A DNA stretch of 64,000 bases, from contig NZ_KI632511.1 in the NCBI RefSeq assembly GCF_000504285.1, positions 741,372 to 805,371 on the forward strand, written 5' to 3'. Below the pieces are notes generated by a model, which was given only the letters and a program-made list of their open reading frames with translations, made no database searches and had not been told where the DNA came from. The DNA comes from Actinospica robiniae DSM 44927 (GTDB taxonomy: Bacteria; Actinomycetota; Actinomycetes; Streptomycetales; Catenulisporaceae). A program made the translations under genes and the position numbers. Positions 8,423 to 16,987 of this stretch are shown here, piece after piece. The first letter of the stretch is position 1; every line of letters begins with the position of its first letter.

Positions 8423-10327
8423 TTACGGTTTGAGCTTCATGTTCCTGATCTTCTCAAGCAGGTTCCTTATCTCGGCGGGAACCTCGTCTGTCACCGTGGC
8501 AGCCGCGTGCCGGTAGGTAAGGGAGTCCTTGCCAGCGAATCCGATCCCCTGGTCCACCAGTTCGCCCTTGCGGACAACGAAGTCGAGCCACCAGGCATCG
8601 AGCTGTGTTTCCAGCATGTCCTCGAAGACGGCGAAGGTATCGTTCACCTGGGTCATCGGCCAGTTTTCCTCGGCCCCGCCGAGGTACCTGAGCAGCAGCT
8701 CATTCAACTTCGCAGCATTGGCGGCTGTGGATTTGGCATCATTCTCGTCTCGACCGCGCTCACGCATGCGGTCTGCGCAGCCCTTGTCGCCATCGAACAG
8801 GACATAGGCGGGAATGCCAGACAGCTCCAGGACGGCATGGGCCAGCATCAGTCCCTGCTTGGAGCCGACCGGTGCGACCGTGATGCCGCTGACCGACAGC
8901 GGGCGGCGGTCGCGCTCCGCGGCTCCCTCAATGACTGCCTGCTCGGTACCGCCCTCAACCAGTGCGACAGCATCGGCGAACAGGGCATCGCTGAGGCTGT
9001 TAAGACAGACTCCGTCGATCTGCCTGCGGATTTTGTCGGGTGTCAGGAATCCACTCAGCCGCTTGCAGACGTCAGCCAGCGTCACGTGCGAGACTGCCAC
9101 CAGCCAGGACTGAGGGCCGGCACCCGTCGTGCGAGTAATCCGCCGCACCTGCTCGAAGCGCCGAGGTTCGATGAAGTACGCGCTGTGAGTCGCGTAGGTG
9201 ACCTGGAGCCCTTGGGCCGGGTCCTCAGCGAGCGCACGCAGGACCGTTGCAAAGGCGCGCGCTTGCACTGGATGCTGGAAAAGTTCTGGCTCCTCGATGG
9301 CCAGGCAGATGATGCCTTTGTTGTCGGCTGCGGCTCCACGCTCGGCGAGGAGCTTGAGGGCGGAGATGAGCAGTGCGCGCTGAAATCCGTGGCCTTGTCG
9401 GTCGACCCGCGTCTCCACGGTGTCGTCGACCACACTGACGCGGAATTGCGCTCGCGCTGGCCGAAAATCAACCTCCCTGGCACTGACGCGCACAGAGCGG
9501 CCGCTGGTAAACGCGCAAACCGCTGCCGACAGCTCTTGAGAGAGCGTGTCGAGTTGCGAGCCAAAGTGCTGAAGCTGGATCGCCTCCTGCGCCTCCTGCA
9601 GTTGGCTGCTCAACTCCGCTAGGGCGCCGTCCGCTGCTGTGCGGTCGATTGCCATCTCGAGCACGCGGCCGATGATGGCATTTTTGGAGTCCTGTGCTTC
9701 CTCGCTGGCTCGCAGATCGGCGGTCACCAACACGAAGTCAAAGATGCCGGACAACTTTCCTTGGCCAGCGAACCCAAAAAAGTTCGTGCCCTCAATTTCA
9801 GCTTCGACGAGCTGGTCGAAATGCTCGCGTTCCCACGCGAACATTGCCTGCTCAACGGCGGCCGCACTTGTGGCGGTTGGCAGGTTGAGCTGCGACTCGG
9901 CCTGCCTTAGCTGGTTGTAGGCGGCCCGCTTTGCCGTCGCGTTAGCTTCACGCCTCACCACCTCAAATGGAGGGTAGGCCAATGCCTTGCCGGTGATTTT
10001 ATCAACCCCGTCGTCCCAATGTCGCCAGATAACAACCGTGTCGAGATTCTCTGGAGCGTATTTTCCGAGCGCTACCCTGTCTTCCGCCGAGAGCTTATGG
10101 AACTCGACCTCGACTGTAATCCTTCGCTGATCTGCCGGCGCGCCAGAGAAGATGTCCTCGTCGGTTAGCTGTGTCGCCTTGTCGCCGTTGAAAAACCAGT
10201 CAAGCGCGCGAAGCACTGATGACTTACCGACGCCATTTGGTCCGATGAACGTCGTGACGTCATCGAACATTACCTCGACATTATGGAGGCAGCGAAAGTT
10301 CTTGATCCTGGCGCGTTTAATCAGCAC
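8423..10327 (-). CDS. OLD-family ATP-dependent nuclease (AAA ATPase plus Toprim), stand-alone
   Basis: A 634-residue protein. The ATPase half has Walker A GPNGVGKSS (residues 29-37), an ABC-type signature-like GHGFQRALLIS (312-322), Walker B CLAIEEPELFQHP (341-353) and the sensor histidine in TYATHSAYF. The C-terminal Toprim domain has LVEGGTEQAVIEG (glutamate near 458) and VLFDGDKG (aspartates near 512 and 514). This order defines overcoming-lysogenization-defect nucleases, several of which act in phage defence. No UvrD-like GajB partner is adjacent, so it is class 1-like. It lies beside an intron/IS scar and 1 kb from a tRNA attachment site, an accessory setting that fits a defence role, which remains inference. 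Confidence 0.88.
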   Translation of the reverse strand: MLIKRARIKNFRCLHNVEVMFDDVTTFIGPNGVGKSSVLRALDWFFNGDKATQLTDEDIFSGAPADQRRITVEVEFHKLSAEDRVALGKYAPENLDTVVIWRHWDDGVDKITGKALAYPPFEVVRREANATAKRAAYNQLRQAESQLNLPTATSAAAVEQAMFAWEREHFDQLVEAEIEGTNFFGFAGQGKLSGIFDFVLVTADLRASEEAQDSKNAIIGRVLEMAIDRTAADGALAELSSQLQEAQEAIQLQHFGSQLDTLSQELSAAVCAFTSGRSVRVSAREVDFRPARAQFRVSVVDDTVETRVDRQGHGFQRALLISALKLLAERGAAADNKGIICLAIEEPELFQHPVQARAFATVLRALAEDPAQGLQVTYATHSAYFIEPRRFEQVRRITRTTGAGPQSWLVAVSHVTLADVCKRLSGFLTPDKIRRQIDGVCLNSLSDALFADAVALVEGGTEQAVIEGAAERDRRPLSVSGITVAPVGSKQGLMLAHAVLELSGIPAYVLFDGDKGCADRMRERGRDENDAKSTAANAAKLNELLLRYLGGAEENWPMTQVNDTFAVFEDMLETQLDAWWLDFVVRKGELVDQGIGFAGKDSLTYRHAAATVTDEVPAEIRNLLEKIRNMKLKP

Positions 10328-10642
10328 TCACATATTCCACTACAAGATCACGAAACCCGCAAGCTACTTACTGAACTCTGGCGTACCTCGACCAAAGATG
10401 GCCCGCCTGCCCGCGCGCATTAGCTACTCCGTATAGTCAGTTGGGACTATGGGGCACGGCCGCTTGGGCATCCCATGCGCGTGAGACTCGGCTACAAACA
10501 GGCGGGCGCGCACGCTTGAGGCGCCAAACGGTGCGGCAGATCGGCGGCACTGTGTGACGTGTTCATCGCGCTGCTGTCGAAGGACAATCCGTACACATCC
10601 GAGCCGGCGATCGACGTGACACCGCGCTATCGACGACCCTCG

Positions 10643-10888
10643 CTACGAGGCTTCGGGGAGCGACGGCCGCCCCGGCCGAACCGTTGGTTTCGAGGCCTGC
10701 GCCCTCAACCGCTGTTGGCGTGCCGCCGCATCGTCAAGCGTCTGCCGATCGGTCGGCTCCTGGGGCTGGTCCGGCGGCTCGTCTACCGCTGTTGCTTGGG
10801 ACGGTCGTGCGGCCTTCACAGGCTGTTCGGCCCAGATGATGCACGTTCGGCGCTCTTGAGCGGCGATGGTTGTGATGGGGTAGGTCGG
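10643..10888 (-). pseudogene. possible coding remnant without a start
   Basis: An 81-codon minus-strand open stretch with coherent codon use and a plausible protein character. It contains ITTIAAQERRTCIIWAEQPV, then a Pro/Gln/Asp-rich part and a basic tail ending PGRPSLPEAS. It is closed upstream by a stop and has no good start codon. It may be the end of a mobile-element gene, but I do not recognise a family. Confidence 0.2.
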
Positions 10889-10952
10889 CTACCGCGTCGG
10901 CGGCTGCATGCAACTGCGGCGAACGAGGTGCAATAGTTGGAGACGGTAAAAG

Positions 10953-10975
10953 CTCTTCGGAGTGACACCGAAGAG
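10953..10975. terminator. short hairpin, possible minus-strand terminator
   Basis: Arms CTCTTCGG (10953-10960) and CCGAAGAG (10968-10975) are perfectly complementary with a 7-nt loop. On the minus strand the stem is followed by GCTTTTACC, a short T-run. Confidence 0.35.
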
Positions 10976-11278
10976 TTCTAACGAGGTTTCAGCGACTTGC
11001 TGTGTGGGTCGGTGGACTGCGCCGGACCGACTTCGAGGCTGCGGTTCCGGTTCTCGCCTGAGCGGGAGAGCCTAACGGGTCGTCGGAACTGATTGGCGAC
11101 GACCCTCGAACTCACTTCCGCCGGCACCGTCCCTCGGGGAGCTCAAGGCTGTTGAGCCGGGCGAGTGCTATCCGGCGGAGTGGAAGCGGGTCAATAGATC
11201 GGTGTGGTTGACGGCAGTCACGGTCGGTTGAATACCGTTCCGTGTTGTTCTCGATGCAGAGCGGGATTCTCCGGGCGC

Positions 11279-11863
11279 TGCTCCCACGGCGCTCCCTGCT
11301 CCCACGATGATGGGAGCAAGTACAAGTAAAGCACATGATTACCTTTCGGTAAAACATGGGCCTGGCCTGCATACTTCGCGGTGGGCGATACTGGGATCGA
11401 ACCAGTGACCTCTTCGGTGTGAACAAAGCAATCACTTAATATCTCTTACAAGAGATTATGGCACGCATTCGATTGACGTGCAGCTTTTCTGATTCCCTGT
11501 CGTGTAGCCCTTCCATTCAGTGCGGTTCGATGCGGTTGAGCGATGTTCGAACGGCCGTTTGCTCCCCGGGTTGCTCCCCGTTCCTGCTCCCAGCTGCTCC
11601 CAAGCGATGCCGGTTGTGTGCGGGGCGCTTGACGTGCTCCCAGAGCGGCTGACGACCCGTTCGTTCTTCTCGCGGAAGGCCTTTGAACTGCGAGTACTTC
11701 TCGGCGGCTGGCGCCATGAGGGGCGTTGCTGGGCTGCCGATGGCTCGCTGGGAGCACCCGGAGGCTGCTCCTGCTCCCAAGCGGAGGTGGTCAGCGCGAA
11801 CTCCTTGAACGGCCGAGCTCGAGCCTGGTCGTCGACCGCGCTGCTCCCAATCCTTGGGAGCAG
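11279..11863. repeat. heptamer cluster 1: TGCTCCC / GGGAGCA
   Basis: I count twelve copies in about 585 bp. Plus-orientation copies are at 11279, 11297, 11560, 11572, 11585, 11595, 11635, 11772 and 11842; inverted copies are at 11312, 11750 and 11856. Two pairs form dyads: TGCTCCCA/TGGGAGCA at 11297-11318 and CTGCTCCCAA/TTGGGAGCAG at 11841-11863. The cluster flanks the tRNA-Val fragment on both sides, as arm-type integrase sites flank an attachment core. No gene is supported between 11429 and 12026. Confidence 0.75.
11382..11428 (-). other. 3' half of a tRNA-Val(CAC) gene, likely attachment site
   Basis: On the minus strand the anticodon stem-loop CTTTG-TTCACAC-CGAAG (anticodon CAC), the variable region, the T arm CTGGTTCGATCCCAG, the 3' acceptor strand ATCGCCC, the discriminator A and CC follow in correct order. 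The acceptor 5' strand and the D arm are missing; upstream sequence is AT-rich and contains the dyad ATCTCTT-AC-AAGAGAT. A 3' tRNA half starting in the anticodon stem is the standard footprint left at one end of an element integrated by a tyrosine recombinase. Confidence 0.75.
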
Positions 11864-12026
11864 GTGAACTCTTCGGGCTCTCCGAGGAGGTAGGGTGCGC
11901 CGGGTTCCGGCCAGGCTTCGGGCTTGGCGCTGCTAGGCATGGAAGGTTTGAACTGCAGCGAAATCAAGAGCCGTGGTTGGATCCCGGCGCGCTTCACCCG
12001 TGTTCTGTTCGGCCGTCAGCCAAAAC

Positions 12027-14606
12027 CTATTCCTCCTCCGCCGCGGGCTGGCCTTCGGCCGTCGGCTGGGGCACTGCCTTGCTCGGCCACCACGTTCGCT
12101 GACCCATTGGAACCGGGCCGCGCCGGATCGGGAAGTGCCAGAGACCGCGCCAGAGTACGTGCTGCCATTCGGCTGGATCGGCTCCCTCGGGTGGTGTCGG
12201 AGACCATTCCTGCAGATCCGTGCTGGTCATGCGCGCGCGGCTCTGCTCAGAATCCGGGAACTCGTGCTCCGCAAGGACCACCTGGCCGATCGGGCGGTAC
12301 TCGACTCCAGCCTGGGTGATGGCCCAGTCTTCTCCGTGCAGTTCGTACATCGCGCCGTGCAGCTTCCAGGGCGCGAATGGATCGCGGCGCTTGTACGCGA
12401 CCGCGAGGACGATCGCTCGATGCAGGTCCCGAAACACCTGCGCCCAGTTGATCGTTCGCGGGCCGTCCCAGCGATCGGTTGCTCGGAGCTTGGCATTGAT
12501 CCGGCCGGCCACCTCGGTCGGCGTCTCGGCCGAGGTCCAGTTCTCCTCGATGACCGGCGTTCCACCGCCGGGTGCGGCGTCAACCCATGCCTTGACGTTC
12601 AGGAACTCGCCGTTCGGCGTGGAAAAACGTCCGTCACCCATGTGGAACTGCCAACTGAAGGTGATGTCGATCCTGGGTTCGAGGCTGGCCCGCAGCGTAA
12701 TCTCCCCCTCGGCAAGGGCATCGAGCTTGTTCGCGGTCCCCATCGAGCCCGCTACCGAGAAGAACGAGACGTCCTCGCCAAGCGTGGCGATGATACGGTC
12801 CTCGTCCTGAACCTCCGAAGCGCTCTGCTCGTCGAGTTGGCTCTGGATCTCATCCCTGCTGTCGCTCGGCCGGGTGGAGTCGTCGCCGGCGTCTGAGTCG
12901 GACAGCAAGTCCAGGATGGCGTCAGCGTCCGCTTCCTTGGATCCTTCCCTTATGGTCGCGTTGAGCTGCCTCCAAAAGAGCAGGAACACGTCAACGGTGT
13001 CCCCGGTCAAGCGGTCTGTGTTGCCGTCTTGATGACGGGTGACCCACCATCGCGGCACTCCGGATTCGTTGGTGCAGTAGAGATTTGCAGTGATCCTGGA
13101 GGCGACATAGACCTCCGCCAGCATGAGAAGAGGGCCGACGGGCAGTGTTACCTTGCTCAGACCACCCAGGTGCACTCTAAGTTCTTGCTCGCCGACCGCG
13201 AGTGAGTACACATCGCCGTCCTCCGAGTGCGTCGCGTCGTAGACTGCGCGCGTCGCGGCCTCGGTTACGCGCCGCCAAAGGCCGGTGAAGGCGTAGCGCG
13301 CCTGGCGCTGGAGGCCGGCGTGCTCAATGGCTTCGGCGGTGGCAGCGCCCGCTTCCAGTTCCTTTTTGATCTGATTCGCTCTGAGTGACTGGAGTCGGCG
13401 CTGTGCGTCGGACATCGCGCCGTCGGGCCGGAGCAACTCGATGATGCGGCGCGCGTCCGTGGGTCTCGCACCAGGGTCCTTCTGCAAGAGCTCGGCGACG
13501 GCCCGGCGGACCATCGGATCGGTCCCCTCTGGGAAGTCCGGGATCAGAGAGGCCTGCGCCTGACGAAGGTTGTCTCCGGTGATCGGCAGAGTGCCGTTGA
13601 GCGCTTCCAATGCCGACAAGCCGAGGGCGTACATGTCGGACATCACCGTCTCCGGGTCGCCGTTGTGCAGTTCCGGAGCCTTGTACTCCGGCGTGCCGCT
13701 GTCCTTCCAACTGACGGATGCGGTTGCCCTGTCCAGAATTTTTGACGTGCCGAAATCGGCAAGGCACCAGCGATCCTGATACCACAGGATGTTGTGCGGC
13801 TTGATGTCGCGGTGCAGCACCCCAGCGACGGTCAGCTCCTGCATCGCGCGTGCTACATCCAACAGCAGGTTCCTGACCTCGTCAGAGCCCAAGGCTCCGG
13901 ATTCGGCAATCCGGCTCGCGAGGCTGTGATCAGCCAGAGGCATGACCAGCAAAAGTTCGCCGTCCCGATGCGCGTAGTCGAGTACGGGCACCAGGTGCTT
14001 TCCCCTGGCTTCGCGGAGCTCACGAGCGATCTCGACCTCGCGCTCAGCCAGTCGGGGCTCCTCCCTGCGCCGCCGGTCGGTGTCTAGCCGAATCGTCACG
14101 TGCTTGACTGCGACCGGGTTTCCCTCGGCATCCTCGCCACGGTAGACGTGCGTGAACAGACTCCCGTGGCCCAGAGTGCTTTCAGTACCGTACCTGTAGA
14201 CCTTTCCCTCGTCACTCGTGAACTGCTGCATGGTGGTCGTAGAAGATGAGGACTCCGGGGCGGAGGGCGCAGTGAGCTGGGTGAGCCGTTCCACCGCCGG
14301 GCGGAGCGTTATTTGCGTGCGCAGAACCTCCGCCTCCACCTCCCGGTACAGCTGCAGCGGGTCGACGACCCCATTAGCAAGGTCTCGGTGCCGGCGCGTG
14401 TCCAAGGCTTCGAATTCCGCCTGCGTACCCTCTGCCTCTCGGAGGAACTGCTCAGCCTGCGCGTGCCAGGCAAGGTACATCCGGCGCCCGTCCTCGGCCC
14501 CGGTCGGTCCGTGGAAGCCGGACGACAAGAGATTCTTCGATGAGAGGTCCTGTGTCTCAAAGAGCCGCAGCGCGTTCGCGGCTTGATCGCGGTTGAGTGG
14601 AGCCAC
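12027..14606 (-). CDS. large serine/threonine protein kinase with unknown flanking domains
   Basis: An 859-residue protein. Residues 1-130 are a helical N-terminal region of unknown type. A complete kinase domain spans about 140-395, with the catalytic lysine in AVKH (168), HRDIKPHN (265-272), DFG (284-286) and APE (310-312). Residues 400-859 form a long C-terminal region with an acidic linker and an aromatic, beta-rich part (FSWQFHMGDGRFS, YKRRDPFAPW). There is no membrane helix or PASTA domain, so it is not a PknB-type receptor. The GTG start at 14606 lies only 11 bp from the end of an IS3 element, so the native promoter and perhaps the true N-terminus may be lost. Function unknown; a role in phage response is possible. 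Confidence 0.8.
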   Translation of the reverse strand: MAPLNRDQAANALRLFETQDLSSKNLLSSGFHGPTGAEDGRRMYLAWHAQAEQFLREAEGTQAEFEALDTRRHRDLANGVVDPLQLYREVEAEVLRTQITLRPAVERLTQLTAPSAPESSSSTTTMQQFTSDEGKVYRYGTESTLGHGSLFTHVYRGEDAEGNPVAVKHVTIRLDTDRRRREEPRLAEREVEIARELREARGKHLVPVLDYAHRDGELLLVMPLADHSLASRIAESGALGSDEVRNLLLDVARAMQELTVAGVLHRDIKPHNILWYQDRWCLADFGTSKILDRATASVSWKDSGTPEYKAPELHNGDPETVMSDMYALGLSALEALNGTLPITGDNLRQAQASLIPDFPEGTDPMVRRAVAELLQKDPGARPTDARRIIELLRPDGAMSDAQRRLQSLRANQIKKELEAGAATAEAIEHAGLQRQARYAFTGLWRRVTEAATRAVYDATHSEDGDVYSLAVGEQELRVHLGGLSKVTLPVGPLLMLAEVYVASRITANLYCTNESGVPRWWVTRHQDGNTDRLTGDTVDVFLLFWRQLNATIREGSKEADADAILDLLSDSDAGDDSTRPSDSRDEIQSQLDEQSASEVQDEDRIIATLGEDVSFFSVAGSMGTANKLDALAEGEITLRASLEPRIDITFSWQFHMGDGRFSTPNGEFLNVKAWVDAAPGGGTPVIEENWTSAETPTEVAGRINAKLRATDRWDGPRTINWAQVFRDLHRAIVLAVAYKRRDPFAPWKLHGAMYELHGEDWAITQAGVEYRPIGQVVLAEHEFPDSEQSRARMTSTDLQEWSPTPPEGADPAEWQHVLWRGLWHFPIRRGPVPMGQRTWWPSKAVPQPTAEGQPAAEEE

Positions 14607-14643
14607 GGCACCATTGTGAACCGCTCCGGGATCGGTCCAGACT

Positions 14644-15567
14644 CTATGGCTGGGGTTCCAACTGCGGTTTTGACTGTGTGAGGTAGAACTCTGTCTCGTA
14701 CTCTACGGGTGGGACGTGACCTATCTCACCGTGCAGCCGGGTGTTGTTGTACCAGTCGATCCACTCGGCGGTGCCCAGTTCGACGTCGGTCAGGGTGCGC
14801 CAGGGGCCGCGCCGGTTGATCAGCTCGGTCTTGTACAGGCCGATGGTCGACTCCATCAGGGCGTTGTCGAGGGCGTCGCCCACCGTGCCGATCGAGGCGG
14901 CGATGTTCTCGCCGGCCAGATGGGCCGCGAGACGGAAACTCGTATATTGAGAACCCGCGTCGCTGTGATGGATCAAACCTTCCCGGTCCTGGCCGGCGCG
15001 GTCGCGCTGCCACAGCCCCATCTCCAGGGCGCCGAGCACGAGCGGTGTCGCCTTCGAGGTCGCGGCGGACCACCCGACGATGCGGCGGGAGAAGGTGTCG
15101 ACGACGAAGGCGACGTAGACGGTCCCACCGTAGGCTTGTACATACGTGAAGTCGGCTACCCAGCAGCGGTTCGGCGCGGGGGCGACGAAGTTGCGCTGGA
15201 CCAGGTCCGGGGCTCGCTCGGCGGACGGGTCGGGCACGGTGGTGCGCACCTTCTTCCCGCGCACCGCGCCAGACAGGCCCAGCTCGCGCATGAGGCGCTC
15301 GACGGTGCACCGGGCCACCTCCTGGCCGCGGCGGTTGATCTCCCGCCAGACCTTGCGGGCGCCGTAGACGCCGAAGTTCTCGCTGTGGACGCGGGCGATC
15401 AGCGCCTTGAGCTCGCCGTCGCGCACGGCGCGCGCCGAGGCCGGGCGCTTCTTGAAGTGGTAGTACGTGCTGGGATCGATACTGCAGCCGTGCGCGGTCA
15501 GCGCGGTGCAGATCGGCTCGACTCCGCCGAAGCGGTCCCGGTGCTCGTCGATGAACGCTACGAGCGT
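14644..15567 (-). CDS. IS3-family transposase OrfB (rve integrase domain)
   Basis: The reading frame is open from the orfA overlap to the stop at 14644, about 307 codons. It begins TLVAFIDEHRDRFGG. It includes the HTH_21-type region (GVYGARKVWREINRRG) and the DDE integrase core: the first aspartate in WVADFTYV, the second in HHSDAGSQYTS and the glutamate in DNALMESTIGLYKTELI. OrfB is most likely made as an OrfAB fusion by -1 frameshifting around 15567-15590, as in other IS3 elements; an internal GTG at 15426 is possible but would lose the N-terminal part. Confidence 0.9.
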   Translation of the reverse strand, partial: TLVAFIDEHRDRFGGVEPICTALTAHGCSIDPSTYYHFKKRPASARAVRDGELKALIARVHSENFGVYGARKVWREINRRGQEVARCTVERLMRELGLSGAVRGKKVRTTVPDPSAERAPDLVQRNFVAPAPNRCWVADFTYVQAYGGTVYVAFVVDTFSRRIVGWSAATSKATPLVLGALEMGLWQRDRAGQDREGLIHHSDAGSQYTSFRLAAHLAGENIAASIGTVGDALDNALMESTIGLYKTELINRRGPWRTLTDVELGTAEWIDWYNNTRLHGEIGHVPPVEYETEFYLTQSKPQLEPQP

Positions 15568-15878
15568 GTGTGTGGCCGGTCGAGCTCGGCCGCGAAGAAA
15601 CTCGCCGCCGCCTTGAGGATCTCGTTTGCTCGCTTGAGCTCCGCGTTCTCCCGCTTGAGCCGCTTGATCTCCTCGGCCTCCGCCGTCGTGACGCCCGGGC
15701 GGGCACCGGCGTCGACCTCGGCCCGGCGCACCCAGTTCGTCAGCGTCTGGGCGGTGCCGATCCCGAGCTTCGCCGCGATCGACTTGATCGCCGCGTGCTC
15801 GGAGGGGTACTGGTCCTTCGTCTCCAGCACCAGGCGCACGGCCCGGTCACGGAGATCTTGTGGGTATGGCTTGCTCAT
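15558..15878 (-). CDS. IS3-family transposase OrfA (helix-turn-helix)
   Basis: A 106-residue protein with an HTH_Tnp_1 domain (YPQDLRDRAVRLVLETKDQY, then IAAKLGIGTAQTLTNWVRR) and a leucine-zipper-like helix (EIKRLKRENAELKRANEILK). It binds the terminal repeats and supplies the N-terminal part of the OrfAB transposase. It overlaps the OrfB frame in the -1 phase. Confidence 0.9.
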   Translation of the reverse strand: MSKPYPQDLRDRAVRLVLETKDQYPSEHAAIKSIAAKLGIGTAQTLTNWVRRAEVDAGARPGVTTAEAEEIKRLKRENAELKRANEILKAAASFFAAELDRPHTRS

Positions 15879-16001
15879 GACGGACTTGATCCTTCCAAAA
15901 GATCAAGCCTGGATCAACTCCGGTACGGTTCATTGTGCCGTGTCGACCGAAGCCATCATCAGACGCCAGCGAATGGCCATTGATCCGGTATAAGCCCCAA
16001 A

Positions 16002-16631
16002 TCAGCGGCCATGTCCTTGTCGCAGCGGTGGCGTCTGTACACCCAGATGTGCGAGAGCCAGCTCGACAAGGCCTTCGCGCTCCTCGTCTGTCAGCACCGG
16101 ACCGGCGGCGCCGTCCGGGGTCCGTGGCGTCGCCGCCGGCTCACTCCAGCCGTAGATCGTCGACAGGCGGCCGAACACCACGGAGCGAATGCCGCCTAGG
16201 GCGAAGGTCGTGCGTAGTTCACGGTCGTGCTCTGGGCCGGGAATGCTGGCGGCCAGCGCGGCCTCGATCCTTTGCGGGGTCGAGGGCAGGCCGTGAGTAC
16301 TGCCGATCGCGGCTCGAGCTCCGGGGTCGGTGAGCAGCGGGTGGAGGCCTGGGATTCCCGGGATCAGGTGGTCGAGGTAGCCCCTGATGATCCGCTCCGG
16401 TGCCATGTCGCCCGGCTCCGCCGCGGCCGCGAATTCGGCGAGGGCCCGCGAGATTGGGCCGACAAGCCCTTCCAGCAGCTCTTCCTTCGACGCGAGGCGG
16501 TAGTAGAGCGCCGACTTCGAGATGCCGAGCCGCTCGGCCACGTCGAGCATTCTGGCACCCGAGCAGCCGTGCTCGGCGAACAGCTCGGCGGCTGAATCCA
16601 GGTTCGGCCGATTCCTCAAGTCCGAAGCCAT
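16002..16631 (-). CDS. TetR-family regulator, N-terminus fused to foreign sequence
   Basis: A 209-residue protein with a TetR DNA-binding domain: DSAAELFAEHGCSGARMLDV, then AERLGISKSALYYRL (recognition helix). The C-terminal ligand domain is full length. The first ten residues (MASDLRNRPN) are encoded by the antisense strand of an aldo/keto reductase fragment, and true TetR similarity begins at LDSAAELF. The original 5' end was therefore replaced at about 16600. The HTH seems complete enough to bind DNA, but the native promoter is gone. Confidence 0.65.
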   Translation of the reverse strand: MASDLRNRPNLDSAAELFAEHGCSGARMLDVAERLGISKSALYYRLASKEELLEGLVGPISRALAEFAAAAEPGDMAPERIIRGYLDHLIPGIPGLHPLLTDPGARAAIGSTHGLPSTPQRIEAALAASIPGPEHDRELRTTFALGGIRSVVFGRLSTIYGWSEPAATPRTPDGAAGPVLTDEEREGLVELALAHLGVQTPPLRQGHGR

Positions 16632-16863
16632 CACCGACAAACTCCTCGCCAAGCCCGCGACCTCAACGCTCTCGCGGCCGGACGCGGGCAGGCGCTCGCG
16701 CAGATGGCCACACAGTGGGTCATCCGCGACCAACGGATGACCTCCGCCCTGATCGGCGCTTCGTCAGTCAGCCAACTAGAGCAGAACAACGCCGCCGTGT
16801 CCGGGCGGGCGTTCACGTCCGACAAGCTTTCGGCGATCGACGTGCTCGCCGTGCTTGCATAGC
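16602..16863 (+). pseudogene. C-terminal fragment of an aldo/keto reductase
   Basis: The plus strand encodes RGQALAQMATQWVIRDQRMT then SALIGASSVSQLEQN and a short tail to the TAG at 16861-16863. This is the conserved end of YghZ/glyceraldehyde-phosphate-reductase-type aldo/keto reductases. Upstream, FLKSEAITDKLLAK and ARDLNALAAG lie in different frames, so one base has been lost near 16652. The first two thirds of the gene are missing; the break coincides with the start of the opposing TetR similarity. Confidence 0.7.
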
Positions 16864-16987
16864 CGACGGCCTGGGCGACAGCCTTGCGACCAGCGAACCG
16901 CAAGGCAGCCGGCAACCTCTGGACACGCTCGACATTCAGGGGCTCTCGCCACTTTGGTCCGGAATCATGTTCGGGCATCATTGCGTC

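Larger units (their letters stand above)
10328..11278. other. intergenic stretch, mostly non-coding
   Basis: Apart from a possible degraded reading frame (10643-10888, minus) and a short hairpin at 10953-10975, I see no gene, RNA or repeat here. The base composition is still GC-rich but codon bias is weak in all frames. Confidence 0.5.
14617..15932. mobile_element. IS3-family insertion sequence, complete
   Basis: The ends are imperfect inverted repeats beginning TGAACCG: 14617-14640 against the complement of 15909-15932, about 18 of 24 positions identical. A 3-bp direct repeat TTG (14614-14616 and 15933-15935) is the likely target duplication. It carries orfA and orfB in the usual overlapping -1 arrangement, both on the minus strand. 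It inserted directly before the kinase gene and in the same orientation, so read-through could drive the kinase. Confidence 0.88.

Noticed and set aside
10559-10936. Plus-strand frame of 125 codons before the tRNA-Val fragment
   Set aside because: Arg-rich, no motif, no ribosome site; the opposite strand has better codon coherence.
11279-11863. Heptamer cluster as a CRISPR array
   Set aside because: Repeat units are 7 bp, in both orientations and at irregular spacing, without spacers of constant length or cas genes.
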